Shown piece after piece: positions 35,365-47,472 of a stretch of 64,000 bases of DNA. Origin of the DNA: Caprella mutica (Eukaryota; Arthropoda; Malacostraca; Amphipoda; Caprellidae). The position numbers and the translations under genes are program-made. The notes under the pieces are model-generated. The model worked only from the letters and a program-made list of their open reading frames with translations. It did not search any database and was not told where the DNA came from. Each line of letters opens with the position of its first letter. Position 1 is the first letter of the stretch. Where the stretch lies: positions 274,009 through 338,008 of the forward strand of contig CANNZV010000264.1 of assembly GCA_947561585.1 (NCBI GenBank), given 5' to 3'.

Positions 35365-37456
35365 GCACAGTGTGTATCCACACACAGCACAGTGTGTATC
35401 CACACACAGCACAGTGTATATCCACACACAGCACAGTGTATATCCACACACAGCACAGTGTATATCCACACACAGCACAGTGTGTATCCACACACATCAC
35501 AGTGTATATCCACACACAGCACAGTGTATATCCACACACAGCACAGTGTATATCCACACACAGCACAGTGTATATCCACACACAGCACAGTGTATATCCA
35601 CACACAGCACAGTGTATATCCACACACAGCACAGTGTATATCCACACACAGCACAGTGTGTATCCACACACAGCACAGTGTATATCCACACACAGCACAG
35701 TGTATATCCACACACAGCACAGTGTATATCCACACACAGCACAGTGTATATCCACACACAGCACAGTGTATATCCACACACAGCACAGTGTGTATCCACA
35801 CACAGCACAGTGTGTATCCACACACATCACAGTGTATATCCATACACAGCACAGTGTGTATCCACACACAGCACAGTGTACATCCACACACAGCACAGTG
35901 TACATCCACACACAACACAGTGTATATCCACACACAACACAGTGTATATCCACACACAGCACAGTGTATATCCACACACAACACAGTGTACATCCACACA
36001 CAGCACAGTGTATATCCACACACAACACAGTGTATATCCACACACAGCACAGTGTATATCCACACACAGCACAGTGTATATCCACACACAGCACAGTGTA
36101 TATCCACACACAGCACAGTGTATATCCACACACAGCACAGTGTATATCCACACACAGCACAGTGTATATCCACACACAGCACAGTGTATATCCACACACA
36201 GCACAGTGTATATCCACACACAGCACAGTGTATATCCACACACAGCACAGTGTATATCCACACACAGCACAGTGTATATCCACACACAGCACAGTGTATA
36301 TCCACACACAGCACAGTGTATATCCACACACAGCACAGTGTATATCCACACACAGCACAGTGTATATCCACACACAGCACAGTGTATATCCACACACAGC
36401 ACAGTGTATATCCACACACAGCACAGTGTATATCCACACACAGCACAGTGTATATCCACACACAGCACAGTGTATATCCACACACAGCACAGTGTATATC
36501 CACACACAGCACAGTGTATATCCACACACAGCACAGTGTATATCCACACACAGCACAGTGTATATCCACACACAGCACAGTGTATATCCACACACAGCAC
36601 AGTGCATATCCACACACAGCACAGTGTATATCCACACACAGCACAGTGCATATCCACACACAGCACAGTGTATATCCACACACAGCACAGTGTATATCCA
36701 CACACAGCACAGTGTATATCCACACACAGCACAGTGTATATCCACACACAGCACAGTGTATATCCACACACAGCACAGTGCATATCCACACACAGCACAG
36801 TGTATACCCACACACAGCACAGTGTATATCCACACACAGCACAGTGTATATCCACACACAGCACAGTGTATATCCACACACAGCACAGTGTATATCCACA
36901 CACAGCACAGTGCATATCCACACACAGCACAGTGTATATCCACACACAGCACAGTGTATATCCACACACAGCACAGTGTATATCCACACACAGCACAGTG
37001 TATACCCACACACAGCACAGTGTATATCCACACACAGCACAGTGTATATCCACACACATCACAGTGTATATCCACACACAGCACAGTGTATATCCACACA
37101 CAGCACAGTGTATATCCACACACAGCACAGTGTATATCCACACACAGCACAGTGTATATCCACACACAGCACAGTGTATATCCACACACAGCACAGTGTA
37201 TATCCACACACAGCACAGTGTATATCCACACACAGCACAGTGTATATCCACACACAGCACAGTGCATATCCACACACAGCACAGTGTATATCCACACACA
37301 GCACAGTGTATATCCACACACAGCACAGTGTATATCCACACACAGCACAGTGTATATCCACACACAGCACAGTGTATACCCACACACTGCACAGTGTATA
37401 TCCACACACAGCACAGTGTATATCCATACACAGCACAGTGTATATCCATACACATC
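35365..37456 (+). repeat. Minisatellite, 22-bp unit, about 95 copies
   Basis: The unit contains ACAGTGTATATCCACACACA plus GC. Variants include TGTGTATCC, TGTACATCC, TGCATATCC, ACACATCAC and ACACAACAC, clustered near 35820-36030 while the central 36030-36600 is almost uniform. None of the reading frames of the consensus contains a stop, so open frames of 560-730 residues appear on both strands. These are not proteins. Confidence 0.97.
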
Positions 37457-37789
37457 AAACAGGTTTCCAGTTCCCTACAGTTGCTATAGTCTCTTTTCAT
37501 TCTAATCACCACTCATTAAAGTGTAGAGTCTAGACCAGTGTAGTTGCTAGTCTACAAAAACAACAAACTAACAAATACATTAATGAAATAAATAACAATG
37601 TTTATGAGTAGTTCTTCAAGTGAAATTTTTACTGAATCTACTCATTTTTTATATACATTTTCAGTTATTTTTTCAATAACATATAAAATTCTTCAGGTAA
37701 ATAATGAATTTGTGAAGCAAAATTCATAAACGATGAAGTTAATATAGTGGGAGTAAAAAAAATCATATTACTAACTAAAGTAATCCAAA
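37457..37789. other. Gene-free AT-rich spacer
   Basis: Nothing is supported here. Confidence 0.4.
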
Positions 37790-38085
37790 TAAATACAAGA
37801 GACTTTAAAAAAAAACAGACAGAAAAAGGACTCACAGAATAAAATCAACCAACCTGTTTCGGTGCCATGTTCGTTGATGTAAAAAAGCTACTCCGTGATT
37901 ACAGTCACTAAAATGAGAATGTGACGAACAGGGACACGAGCACCAGTGGCTGCACTCACGGATGGAAGAGGAAAATGAAGAGGTGATAGTAAATGAAGCC
38001 TATCAGTCTACCTAACGCAAAATATTACAAGACCTCGTAATTGAAGAGCGTAACCCTAGCGCTATCTTCTAAACGTCTAAAACTA
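37790..38085 (+). repeat. Repeat D, 5'-truncated copy
   Basis: This begins near TACAAGAGACTTT, contains AAAAAAGCTACTCCGTGA, GTGGCTGCACTCACGGATGG and GAAGAGGTGATAGTAAATGA, and ends near GCGCTATCTTCTAAACG. Confidence 0.75.
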
Positions 38086-38282
38086 TAAAATTACATGTTT
38101 TTTTTTTATAATTCATTATACATTTCAGTCAAGTAACTGAGGTCATATAGTGAAATATTACTGAAGTATATATAAGTATATACCTCTTTCTGAAGTAATA
38201 ACCTCTAGCCGTAACTAACGTGTTGCAGAAACTAATCACATTTCTCTATTTGAGTATTCTGAACAAGTCTTGTGTTTCACCA

Positions 38283-38512
38283 TACAGTTAACTCTATACA
38301 GTTAGAGTTAAACAATTAGACTGTATACAGTGAGAGTTATACAATTAAACTGTATACAGTTAGAGTTATACAATTAAACTGTATACAGTTAGAGTTATAC
38401 AATTAGACTGTGTACAGTTAGAGTTATACAATTAAACTGTGTACAGTTAGAGTTATACAATTAAACTGTATACAGTTAGAGTTATACAATTAAACTGTAT
38501 ACAGTTAATAGT
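38283..38512 (+). repeat. Minisatellite, 30-bp unit, about 7.5 copies
   Basis: The unit contains ACTGTATACAGTTAGAGTTA. ACTGTATACAGT is a 12-bp perfect palindrome in each unit, with a GTGTACAG variant in some. Confidence 0.93.
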
Positions 38513-38633
38513 ATACAAAGTAACAGTTAACTGTATAGTTATAGCTATTTTTTGTAATGAAATTATTGCTAATGGGCCAAATTCACCAATTAAAGCATAT
38601 GCTCATACTTGCAAAATATGAAGGAATTTCTTC

Positions 38634-38907
38634 TACAGGGGGGGGGGGGGAGTAACTTTACACTTTTAAATGTTTATTGAATGAAAACCGACTCAACTAT
38701 CGATATCAAATAAATATGAATTTATAGACAAAAAAGATTTTTACAGTATGTATGTGTAGACAAAATATTTTTAAGTTTAATTTTAAGAATGATGTTCTTC
38801 AGAGCGCATTCTTCGCACAGTATTTTGCAAAACATTTTCTAGTGTGTCCCTCGTTATTTGGTGCAATAAACATTTAAAGTGTGAAGTTACTTTTCCGCCG
38901 CCCTGTA
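38634..38907. mobile_element. MITE with TACAGGG ends
   Basis: The left end is TACAG, then 13 more G, then AGTAACTTTACACTTTTAAA. The right end (complement) is TACAGGGCGGCGGAAAAGTAAC with ACTTTAAATGTTTATTG. The arms are 50-60 bp. The G run replaces GGGCGGCGG of the other end, as if it expanded by slippage. TA-flanked ends suggest Tc1/mariner relatives. Confidence 0.75.
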
Positions 38908-38969
38908 CTTGCATTCATACAATTTGCATACAAAACCTTCTACTTTTAGAGCAGAAGCATATCCATAAA

Positions 38970-39362
38970 GAAGACCCTTTACTTCTAATAAAGAGCAAGA
39001 CCCTTTACTTCTAATAAAGAGCAAGACCCTTTACTTCTAATAAAGAGCAAGACCCTTTACTTCTAATAAAGAGCAAGACCCTTTACTTCTAATAAAGAGT
39101 AAGACCCTTTACTTCTAATAAAGAGTAAGACCCTTCACTTCTAATAAAGAGTAAGACCCTTTACTTCTAATAAAGAGTAAGACCCTTTACTTCTAATAAA
39201 GAGCAAGACCCTTTACTTCTAATAAAGAGCAGAACCCTTTACTTCTAATAAAGAGCAAGACCCTTTACTTCTAATAAAGAGCAAGACCCTTTACTTCTAA
39301 TAAAGAGCAGAACCCTTTACTTCTAATAAAGAGCAAGACCCTTTACTTCTAATAAAGAGCAT
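38970..39362 (+). repeat. Minisatellite, 26-bp unit, about 15 copies
   Basis: The unit contains CTTTACTTCTAATAAAGAGC followed by AAGACC. GCAAGACC, GTAAGACC and GCAGAACC variants occur. GTAAGA variants sit together near 39095-39190. Confidence 0.95.
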
Positions 39363-39424
39363 ATGCTTCAAAACAGTCGAGTCTGTTCAGTAGCAGACTT
39401 CAGTTGGAAGTGAAAGAATAGGTT

Positions 39425-40022
39425 CTGTCGGTGACAGGACAAAAAAAAACCAGTGAAAAAAAACATAGCAAAATACCCCCCGGACAAAAACCCCCGATGC
39501 AAAAAAAAAACATGGTCGATATAAATTGCCTAATTCATTTTTACACATTTTCATTAATTTTTTTATTAATAAAATTACTATATGTTAATATGTTATAAAT
39601 ATAAAGGGATATAACGCAACTAAGGTTAGGTTAGCAGTCCGTGTGGTTTTTTTTGGGGGGAGGGAAGGGGTTAGCACCCCCCCCCCCTTCCCTCCAAAAC
39701 CCGGCCAGGGTTGATAGTGACAAAATGTATAATTCACTTTTTTTTATTATAAAATAGGTATACCTTTTTTTGCTAAAAATTTGTCATATTTTCTGTGAAG
39801 ATGTAATAATTAATGTTGTATAATGTTAAATATATTAATAAAATGAATTAGGCTATTTGTATCAACTGAGGGTTTTTTGCTTTTTTTTTGTCCAGGGTTT
39901 TTTTCTGTCCGGGGATATTTTGCACGGCTTTTTTTTTTTGACCGCGGGTTTTATGTCCGGGGGGGGGGGGGGGGGTATTTTGCACGTTTCTTTTTTATTT
40001 GCACGGGGTTTTTTGTCCTGGA
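39425..40022. mobile_element. 600-bp foldback with homopolymer-rich arms
   Basis: The left arm has GGACAAAAAAAAACC, AAAATACCCCCCGGAC and TTGCCTAATTCATTTTTA. The right arm has the complements AAATGAATTAGGC, GTCCGGGGATATTTTG, a run of 18 G and GGTTTTTTGTCC. A central hairpin pairs GGGGGGAGGGAAGG with CCTTCCCTCC around 39680. Open frames of about 60-76 residues in the right arm result from the poly-T and poly-G tracts. Confidence 0.7.
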
Positions 40023-40084
40023 ATCGATTCTGTCCGATTATCAGCATTACGGCCCAGTTTGTTGATTTGAGGCATGTTAAAGCC

Positions 40085-41000
40085 TAGTTTGTGATTTTAA
40101 GATGTTATATCGTTTTAAAGAACAAGATGTACAATATAGCTTGCAGACAGATTTTTAGGCACCAACAAGAAACACGAGGAGGTGCCTTGTCATTTCTCCA
40201 TAGAATGAAAATTCGTTTGCGTAACCTCAGTGATCCTGACTACCAAAGGGACAACAATCAACAATAAGGTGATAGCCAAGCACCGGTATCGCGGACTGTG
40301 AGTACAGTTGTTGATAGCATAAATAATTGCTCATGCGAATGAATGAATTAAGCTTCCAACAACCTACAGAGAAATCTTAGAAGCAAAATAGCAATAACAA
40401 AAAAAGTTACGTTCCCGACAGCAATAGTCGATATCGATTGTACTCGTAAAGAGATTATGAATCCTAAACTGCTTGGATATGAGTATATTAATAATCATAA
40501 AGGAAGGTCGACTCTGAATGTTCAAGCCACTTGTGATGGCAAAGAAATATTCACTAGTGTTGATGTTCGTTGGTATGGATTCTTTTCACGACTTGAGGAT
40601 ATGGATAAATTCACAAGTGTGTTGAAAACTATGAACTGTAGCTAAATGTTGTGCTACTTGGTGATGATGACAGGTATGGTATAGAGCAATGTCTCATTAA
40701 TCCATTTCGAAATCCTTCAACCTCTGCTGCGGTTAAATACAACCAGCTTTTCAAAAAGGAGAGAGCAAAATAATTGAACGATGCTGTGGCCAACTCAAAC
40801 GTCCAATTCCTATCTTGTCGTGTGAAGTAAGAAAATGTTCCAAAAATAATCGTTGCAGGTTTTATACTTAATAATATTGCAAACATTTTAGGTGGTCCTG
40901 CCTTCGAACCGGCTGAAGATATACCAGAAGTCTATAAAGAAATGAAGCCAACATTCCTGAACAATTAGCTCATCGCCAACAGGGACAAGAAATTAGAAAC
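40085..41000 (+). pseudogene. Decayed PIF/Harbinger (HARBI1-like) transposase
   Basis: The plus-strand translation, with frame changes and internal stops, gives Harbinger transposase motifs in order. FPTAIVDIDCTRKEIMNP near 40413 carries the first catalytic Asp. EYINNHKGRSTLNVQATCDG and FTSVDVRWYG follow. NVVLLGDDDRYG near 40645 carries the second Asp, then CLINPFRNP and KYNQLFKKERAK. After a stop, IERCCGQLKRPIPIL carries the catalytic Glu. IIVAGFILNNIANIL is the usual C-terminal helix. The DDE residues remain, but a stop and frameshifts break the gene. Sequence upstream (40154-40260) is only weakly similar. It could have mobilised the Tourist-like MITEs B and J, which is inference. Confidence 0.88.
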
Positions 41001-42470
41001 AACTTGAGCATTGTAATACATAATTTAAATACATAGATTGAAATTTGAATATTACATGTCTTTATAAACCAAAATGACCATTTGTGAAATTAACCAAATA
41101 ATTTTAATTACAGTTGTTGAAAATATAGCAATATTTTCAGGTTACAATAAATAAATCTCATTTTTAATAGAAAAATATTATCTTTATAAAAAAAATCATA
41201 ATAATTAACTAAAAAAAACGGATTTTTGGTGCAATAATTAGTTTACGACAACAGGTAGAGGGAGGATATCCTACTAAGTAGAAGGATATACTTAAACCAG
41301 GGTTTGCAGAATTATTAGACAGCACTGTGTAATAATAATAACATTTATATTGTTTTTTCTTAAATGACTGAAGATGTAGTTCGCATTTCACCCGACATAT
41401 AATGTAAGGATAATTAGATAAATATCTAAGCATAATTCCCGCCCTAGTTATTGATATCTTATCGGAACTCTTATCTGTAGATATGGAAGCCCCATGCGGT
41501 ACATCATTGGGGTAGCAATAGAAAATCTCATTTTATGAGGAGAAAATAATTTGGTCAGAGAATAATTATCTGAAGACCATATGAAGAATGTCTTAAAGGT
41601 TTAAAAATCTACGGCTATTGCTATCCAACAGTGAAAGGACCATCATATTCTGAAATGGTATACTAAATTGGTATACTAAATTAAACAGATACAATCATAC
41701 AACAACATCCTACGCAAAAGGAAAGTTTATTTAATAATTATTTTTCCTTCATCAAACGCAAGCTATTAAATATTATCTAAATACATTAATGAATATTTTG
41801 AAATCATTTATAATAAATTATTTTGAAGTAAGTAGTTGAGATATGATGAAAGATTTTTTCGAAAGATAAAATTTAAAAGTTAATTAGTATACAAAAAATA
41901 GTTTAAATTATAAATATTTCGAATAGGTACACATTTTAATTGATTGTTTGATGCATTTCACGTTTTACAAATAGTGACAAATACATTCATATAAGAACAT
42001 ATACACACTATATATGATAGCTGCACTTATCCACATACAAATTAAGTAACGAAATAAATCCCATATATTTATATATAAATTAAATTTGCACCAAATCTCT
42101 AGTCATCATGGATACAAAGTAACGATTAAATTCACTATTTTATATACATTCGAAACTGTGTACCTGTTCAAGAACTGCTCTCTTACCCCATAACTGCACT
42201 AATAGCCATTAAGAAGTGCAGTAAGTGCACTGGCTGTGCTGGCCTAATTCTGAGTACACTGTACTGCATATAATATGGCCACAGATTGCTTTCAAAGTGC
42301 CAAAATCTACACATCGAATAAGTTGTCAAACTTATCTCCTTACTTTCATTATGGAAATTCGAAGATAACTATTTTGGGTCACTGGAAATCAGTGGTATTG
42401 AGAGGAAAATGAAGAGCGCTAAGCCTTTATATGGAGGCTATTATCAATAGGCACATAAATAGTGACTAAA
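41001..42470. other. Gene-free AT-rich DNA
   Basis: A weak family A-like fragment (TTTTTTCTTAAATGACTGAAG) occurs near 41352. No gene is supported. Near 42150-42240 the motif AGTGCA recurs a few times. Confidence 0.4.
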
Positions 42471-43562
42471 TACAACTAAATAGAACTATACAACTAAATA
42501 GAACTATACAACTAAATAGAACTATACAACTAAATAGAACTATACAACTAAATAGAACTATACAACTAAATAGAACTATACAACTAAATAGAACTATACA
42601 ACTAAATAGAACTATACAACTAAATAGAACTATACAACTAAATAGAACTATACAACTAAATAGAACTATACAACTAAATAGAACTATACAACTAAATAGA
42701 ACTATACAACTAAATAGAACTATACAACTAAATAGAACTATACAACTAAATAGAACTATACAACTAAATAGAACTATACAACTAAATAGAACTATACAAC
42801 TAAATAGAACTATACAACTAAATAGAACTATACAACTAAATAGAACTATACAACTAAATAGAACTATACAACTAAATAGAACTATACAACTAAATAGAAC
42901 TATACAACTAAATAGAACTATACAACTAAATAGAACTATACAACTAAATAGAACTATACAACTAAATAGAACTATACAACTAAATAGAACTATACAACTA
43001 AATAGAACTATACAACTAAATAGAACTATACAACTAAATAGAACTATACAACTAAATAGAACTATACAACCAAATAGAACTATACAACTAAATAGAACTA
43101 TACATCTAAATAGAACTATACAACTAAATAGAACTATACAACTAAATAGAACTATACAACTAAATAGAACTATACAACTAAATAGAACTATACAACTAAA
43201 TAGAACTATACAACTAAATAGAACTATACAACTAAATAGAACTATACAACTAAATAGAACTATACAACTAAATAGAACTATACAACTAAATAGAACTATA
43301 CAACTAAATAGAACTATACAACTAAATAGAACTATACAACTAAATAGAACTATACAACTAAATAGAACTATACAACTAAATAGAACTATACAACTAAATA
43401 GAACTATACAACTAAATAGAACTATACAACTAAATAGAACTATACAACTAAATAGAACTATACAACTAAATAGAACTATACAACTAAATAGAACTATACA
43501 ACCAAATAGAACTATACAACTAAATAGAACTATACATCTAAATAGAACTATACAACTAAATG
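42471..43562 (+). repeat. Minisatellite, 18-bp unit, about 61 copies
   Basis: The unit AACTAAATAGAACTATAC is almost invariant. The few variants (CAACCAAATAG and TACATCTAAATAG, as a pair) occur near 43069-43105 and again near 43499-43535, 430 bp apart, so a block of 24 units was duplicated. The 367-residue minus-strand frame is an artefact. Confidence 0.97.
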
Positions 43563-43866
43563 ATATCATGATAAGAAAATTATACCATGCATGTCATTTA
43601 GCCGATTAAATGCATTGGAGATATTTAAAGAAATGCATTGTAGAAGGTGATACATACTGCAATGCATACTAGATATGCCATAACAATATATACCTATTCA
43701 CAATAACAATACATGCACATTTACCAAAAACATATAGATATTTACGATACATTTACCATAGATACATTTACTTTAGATTTTTTTACCAGGTATAAATTTA
43801 TAGACTTAACAGAGAAGATAATTTAACTGTATCATGTATATTTACCATATATACATTTACCAGTGC
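43563..43866. other. AT-rich spacer with TTTACC motifs
   Basis: TATTTACCATA and ACATTTACC motifs recur irregularly, perhaps an old decayed repeat. Nothing else is supported. Confidence 0.4.
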
Positions 43867-44016
43867 TTTACCTTCCATTGCACAGCTTCACCTTCCATTG
43901 CACAGCTTCACCTTCCATTGCACAGCTTCACCTTCCATTGCACAGCTTCACCTTCCATTGCACAGCAACACCTTCCATTGCACAGCTTCACCTTCCATTG
44001 CACAGCTTCACCTTTG
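43867..44016 (+). repeat. Minisatellite, 20-bp unit, about 7.5 copies
   Basis: The unit is CTTCCATTGCACAGCTTCAC. One unit has CAGCAACAC. Open frames across it are not supported as genes. Confidence 0.95.
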
Positions 44017-44944
44017 TATTTGTGTTTCTTATCTGTGTCATTTAAGTGCTTTATGGTCCCTTTCATTTGTTTACTAAGCAATAGTACAGTATAATGGGAA
44101 AGAATAGAACCTACCTATCTATACTATTTATCACTTCTTTGTACGCTGGTGGTTGCTACACTTGTTGACATTTATTTAGTCAGTGTACAACTACTTATGG
44201 AGTATATAAAAAGAGATATTATACATTGATTACATATAGGATAATCTTCAGTTATTTCATATAGCTACCAGTGGAATAGTTAAAAAAAGTCAACATTGAA
44301 GTTTGGAAAAATTAGTACGTGAATTCCATTCATCTCGGATTTTCTTTCATTATTTAATATGTTTTATTTTTCCTAGGCCAGAATAAAATAAGAAATCTTC
44401 TTTTACTGTTTTCTTTGCCAATAGCTATATTATTAGAGGATAAAATATTTTTTTTGTTTGATAAGTTTTCTTTGCCTATAGCCATATTCATTACAAGAAT
44501 AATATAAACATAAATCACGCTCGAATACATTCAGTTCATATAGGATTAACAACCATTGTAACTCCTGACAAATTTTACCTCTTATGTATACTGTCTCTTA
44601 AATTGATGCGGGAAATAACTAAAGAATGTCACTTGTGAGCAATTTATCAGATTTGGGTGACTTGGAGTCAACTAAATATTTAATCTTATTTATAAATAGA
44701 TCAATTTCCGACACTGGTTATGTATGATAAATTACGGTTAGATTTCGTCAAATTATTTATGGTCGTAGATAAATAATCTTATAAAGACTTCAATTTTCAG
44801 GACTGGGTACATTTCATTAACTTTGGATTATTTACATTTCTAATCATTAGAGTAAAATAATAATCTGAATTTAAATGATATTCGGATTTAAGGGGATAGC
44901 TTTCTTTCAGAAAAGTCAGAAATTGACAAAAAAAATATGACACC
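44017..44944. other. Gene-free AT-rich DNA
   Basis: A diverged direct duplication containing TTTTCTTTGCC(A/T)ATAGC occurs near 44410 and 44465. Nothing else is supported. Confidence 0.4.
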
Positions 44945-45665
44945 TAGCTACAGTGTGTAGAATGCATTGTGTAAATATTGCAGTTGTAGCTGGTCTGTAG
45001 CGCAAGCAGTGACGGTAGGGTGAAATGGGGCGGGGATCCGATTCCACACCCAGAAGGGGGCGGAGATCCGCTTCCACACCCAGGAGGGGGCGTGGGAATA
45101 AATTTAAGGATTATTTAGAGGAAACTTGGAAAGCCAGCCACTCTTAAACAAAAACACAGTATCACTCTGACTTTTGTAAGGAGCAAGTATCGCTTGTGTA
45201 AGTGACGCATCGTTCTAGAGCGAGATGACCAGATGGTAGAGCTGTTTCAGTCTCTCGTGAAATTTATGTTTTGTGATAATTAACGCTTCTTATCTCTGTC
45301 AGTTTTTGTTTTTTGACACGGCTCGTTAGAAAGAGAAAGAGGTGGTATATAATAAAACTTCGAGATTTTTGTAAAAATCTGAATTAGAAACAAAATTTAA
45401 CTAAAATAATGTGAAAAATATACAAAAAATAGGGTCTTTAAAAATAAGAATTCAAATATAACTTCTAAACAATACTTTCAATTTCAGATATCTCTATGTT
45501 CTATAATGCAACAACTGAATATTTGAAGTTCATACGAAGCGTTGAGGATACCCCTAAAATAAGTCGTTTTCTATAGGCTATAATAGCCAAATTTTAGCAT
45601 GAACAAAAGCATTTTTTTTTGTCCTGTTCTATATAAATATATACCGAAGATCAGAACTCTCGGAT
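44945..45665 (+). repeat. Dispersed repeat H, copy 2
   Basis: This aligns with 26130-26805, with shared TGTAAATATTGCAG, TGTTTCAGTCTCTC, TTATGTTTTGTGAT and TTTTCTATAGGCTATAA. It contains an extra GC-rich duplication (GGGGCGGGGATCCG and GGGGCGGAGATCCG, each followed by TTCCACACCCAG) near 45030-45090. Unlike copy 1 it has no flanking arrays. Confidence 0.7.
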
Positions 45666-46193
45666 TACTACTAAATAAAAATTAAATATAACAAGTCACA
45701 TGTGTAAAATGAACATTCTATATTTGTATCATAAAATAGTACTTGTATTTTTTTGATACCTAAACTTATAAATCATAAATTCATATCATCATCATATTAT
45801 TCAATATACTACACACTCACCACACACCAAATAATATACACACAAACACACACTCACCTGCCCATGTGCATGCTAAGGCTGGTAGAGGTGAAAGTGAAGA
45901 CGTAGTTTGTAATTAAGTCGATAGGGGGCTACGTTAAACAAATTTGGAGATATGACGTCATCACACAGAGAGGAGGAGGTGGTAATATAGATACATTTAT
46001 CTATATATATATATATATATATAGCAGTTTCAGTACAATATAACTGAGGTACATATAACACATGTTCTAGCACACCTGCATATATCTGCTATAGACTGAC
46101 AGCTGCAAACTGTTCCATTATTTGAACTATAGGAACATAGTCATTGGGTAGGAACTAGCTACTGAATTTAATGAGATGTATCACTTAATATCT
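45666..46193. other. Gene-free DNA with AT microsatellite
   Basis: A TA dinucleotide run lies at about 46000-46022. A possible minus-strand mini-exon (45858-45871) is described separately. The 66-residue frame at 45873-46073 runs through the microsatellite and is not supported. Confidence 0.45.
45858..45871 (-). CDS. Speculative third PKG first exon
   Basis: On the minus strand, ATGCACATGGGCAG is followed by a consensus donor (GTGAGTG at 45857) and preceded by CTTTCACCTCTACCAG. If translation began at the first ATG, the exon would end two bases into a codon, the phase needed to join the shared PKG exon at 7693 and give MHMGS then SKEL. It could equally be chance, since splice-like motifs are common in a 50-kb intron. 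Confidence 0.12.
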
Positions 46194-46312
46194 AGAAGAT
46201 ATCGCATGCTGATATCTAGAAGATATCACATGTTAATATATAGAAGATATCGCATGCTGATATCTAGAAGATATCGCATGCTGATATCTAGAAGATATCG
46301 CATGCTGATAAA
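46194..46312 (+). repeat. Minisatellite, 24-bp unit, 5 copies
   Basis: The unit contains GATATCTAGAAGATATCGCA followed by TGCT. Each unit holds two dyads, GATATCTAGAAGATATC and GCATGC. Confidence 0.93.
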
Positions 46313-46399
46313 ATATCGAGGTATATGTTTGGTAGGTGATAGTAAAGAAGAATAAAAAAAATATTCTAATCCACTGATAGGAACTTGCATCTACCCAGA

Positions 46400-46625
46400 A
46401 AAAGGCGAGATGGAAATTAGAAAGAGGAGAGAGAGAGAGAAAGGAAGATGGTGAGACGAAGGGTGATCAGTCCCTATCTGTTCACCCTTAGGGGTAGTAT
46501 TTTGTGCTGTGAAAAGAATCATTTTTTGAGAGAGAGAAATGGGTAGAGTAGACAGGTAGAGGCGAGGTAGAGCAGTAATTAGGAGTTCAAACCCCAGGGG
46601 TACCTTCCCCCCCCCCCCCCCCCAG
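46400..46625. other. Low-complexity GA tract and C run
   Basis: A purine-rich GAGAGAGA tract (about 46420-46455) is followed later by a run of 17 C (46607-46623). GTTCAAACCCC just before the C run resembles a pol III B box, but no A box or tRNA fold could be found. Confidence 0.4.
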
Positions 46626-47472
46626 AAAGAACAGGTAATTACACTTCATCTTTTTGCAGTCATCAGATGGGAAAAAAGCGGAAAGTTAGAAGGAATTCGT
46701 TCTTTCCTAAACAAATTGGAATTGTTTACACGTCCGAATTCAGGGCAGTGCGAGTATATCGAAAAAGTGACAAATACAAGTAATAAGCTAGGAATATGAA
46801 ATGATAGTTAATGTTCTTCCTTATGGTAAAAGACATAATCCTCTAAAACAGCGACCAAATAAAATAGCTACATTCATCTTTACAATTTTCCATCAATAGC
46901 TAAAAAATCATAGTATGATTTTTACACAATAAAAACTAGCAGTTCCACAATAAAAAATGGAAAATGTGACAAATTTATAAGTTTAAAAAATTTTCATACA
47001 TAGCTAATTGAAAAAGAATTTAATAGCGTAGAATAACCACACATATATATCCACACAAAATTAATTTCTAAGTAAAGTGAATTAAAATTATGATTCGTAA
47101 AGTAAAAAGGTAGATGTATTTTAGTGCCATAGTACACGCATTTAAATATCCATTAATTTAAACATTTAATTGGAGCATGTAAAAACGACAATTTGTATGA
47201 TATTATTGTAATATATAGGAAAAGAAACCATATTAAACAAAAAAAATTAAAATAAGAAACAAACTCACAATTGTGTGAACTGATGTGAGCGTACACATGT
47301 GCTATATATAATTTATAAGCGTTTTTCCGATCGTTTAAGGAAAACATCTCAAAAAAATACGCGCAAACTACATCTCTTGAAAGGGAACACATATGTAGCC
47401 TTATGGAATAAAAGGTTAAGAAATATCCATAGAAATATTTAAAATGCTATAATTATTTAATTAATTAATTTA
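46626..47472. other. Gene-free AT-rich DNA
   Basis: Nothing is supported. The 79-residue minus frame (47153-47392) lacks any recognisable feature. Confidence 0.4.

Noticed and set aside
35300..37533. Open frames of 560-733 residues on both strands
   Set aside because: They translate a 22-bp minisatellite with no stop in its consensus frames. Every frame is open and all stop where the array stops.
42466..43569. 367-residue hydrophobic frame
   Set aside because: 18-bp repeat translated as an endless six-residue motif.
46540..46610. tRNA-like B-box motif GTTCAAACCCC
   Set aside because: No A box at the right distance and no cloverleaf could be drawn.
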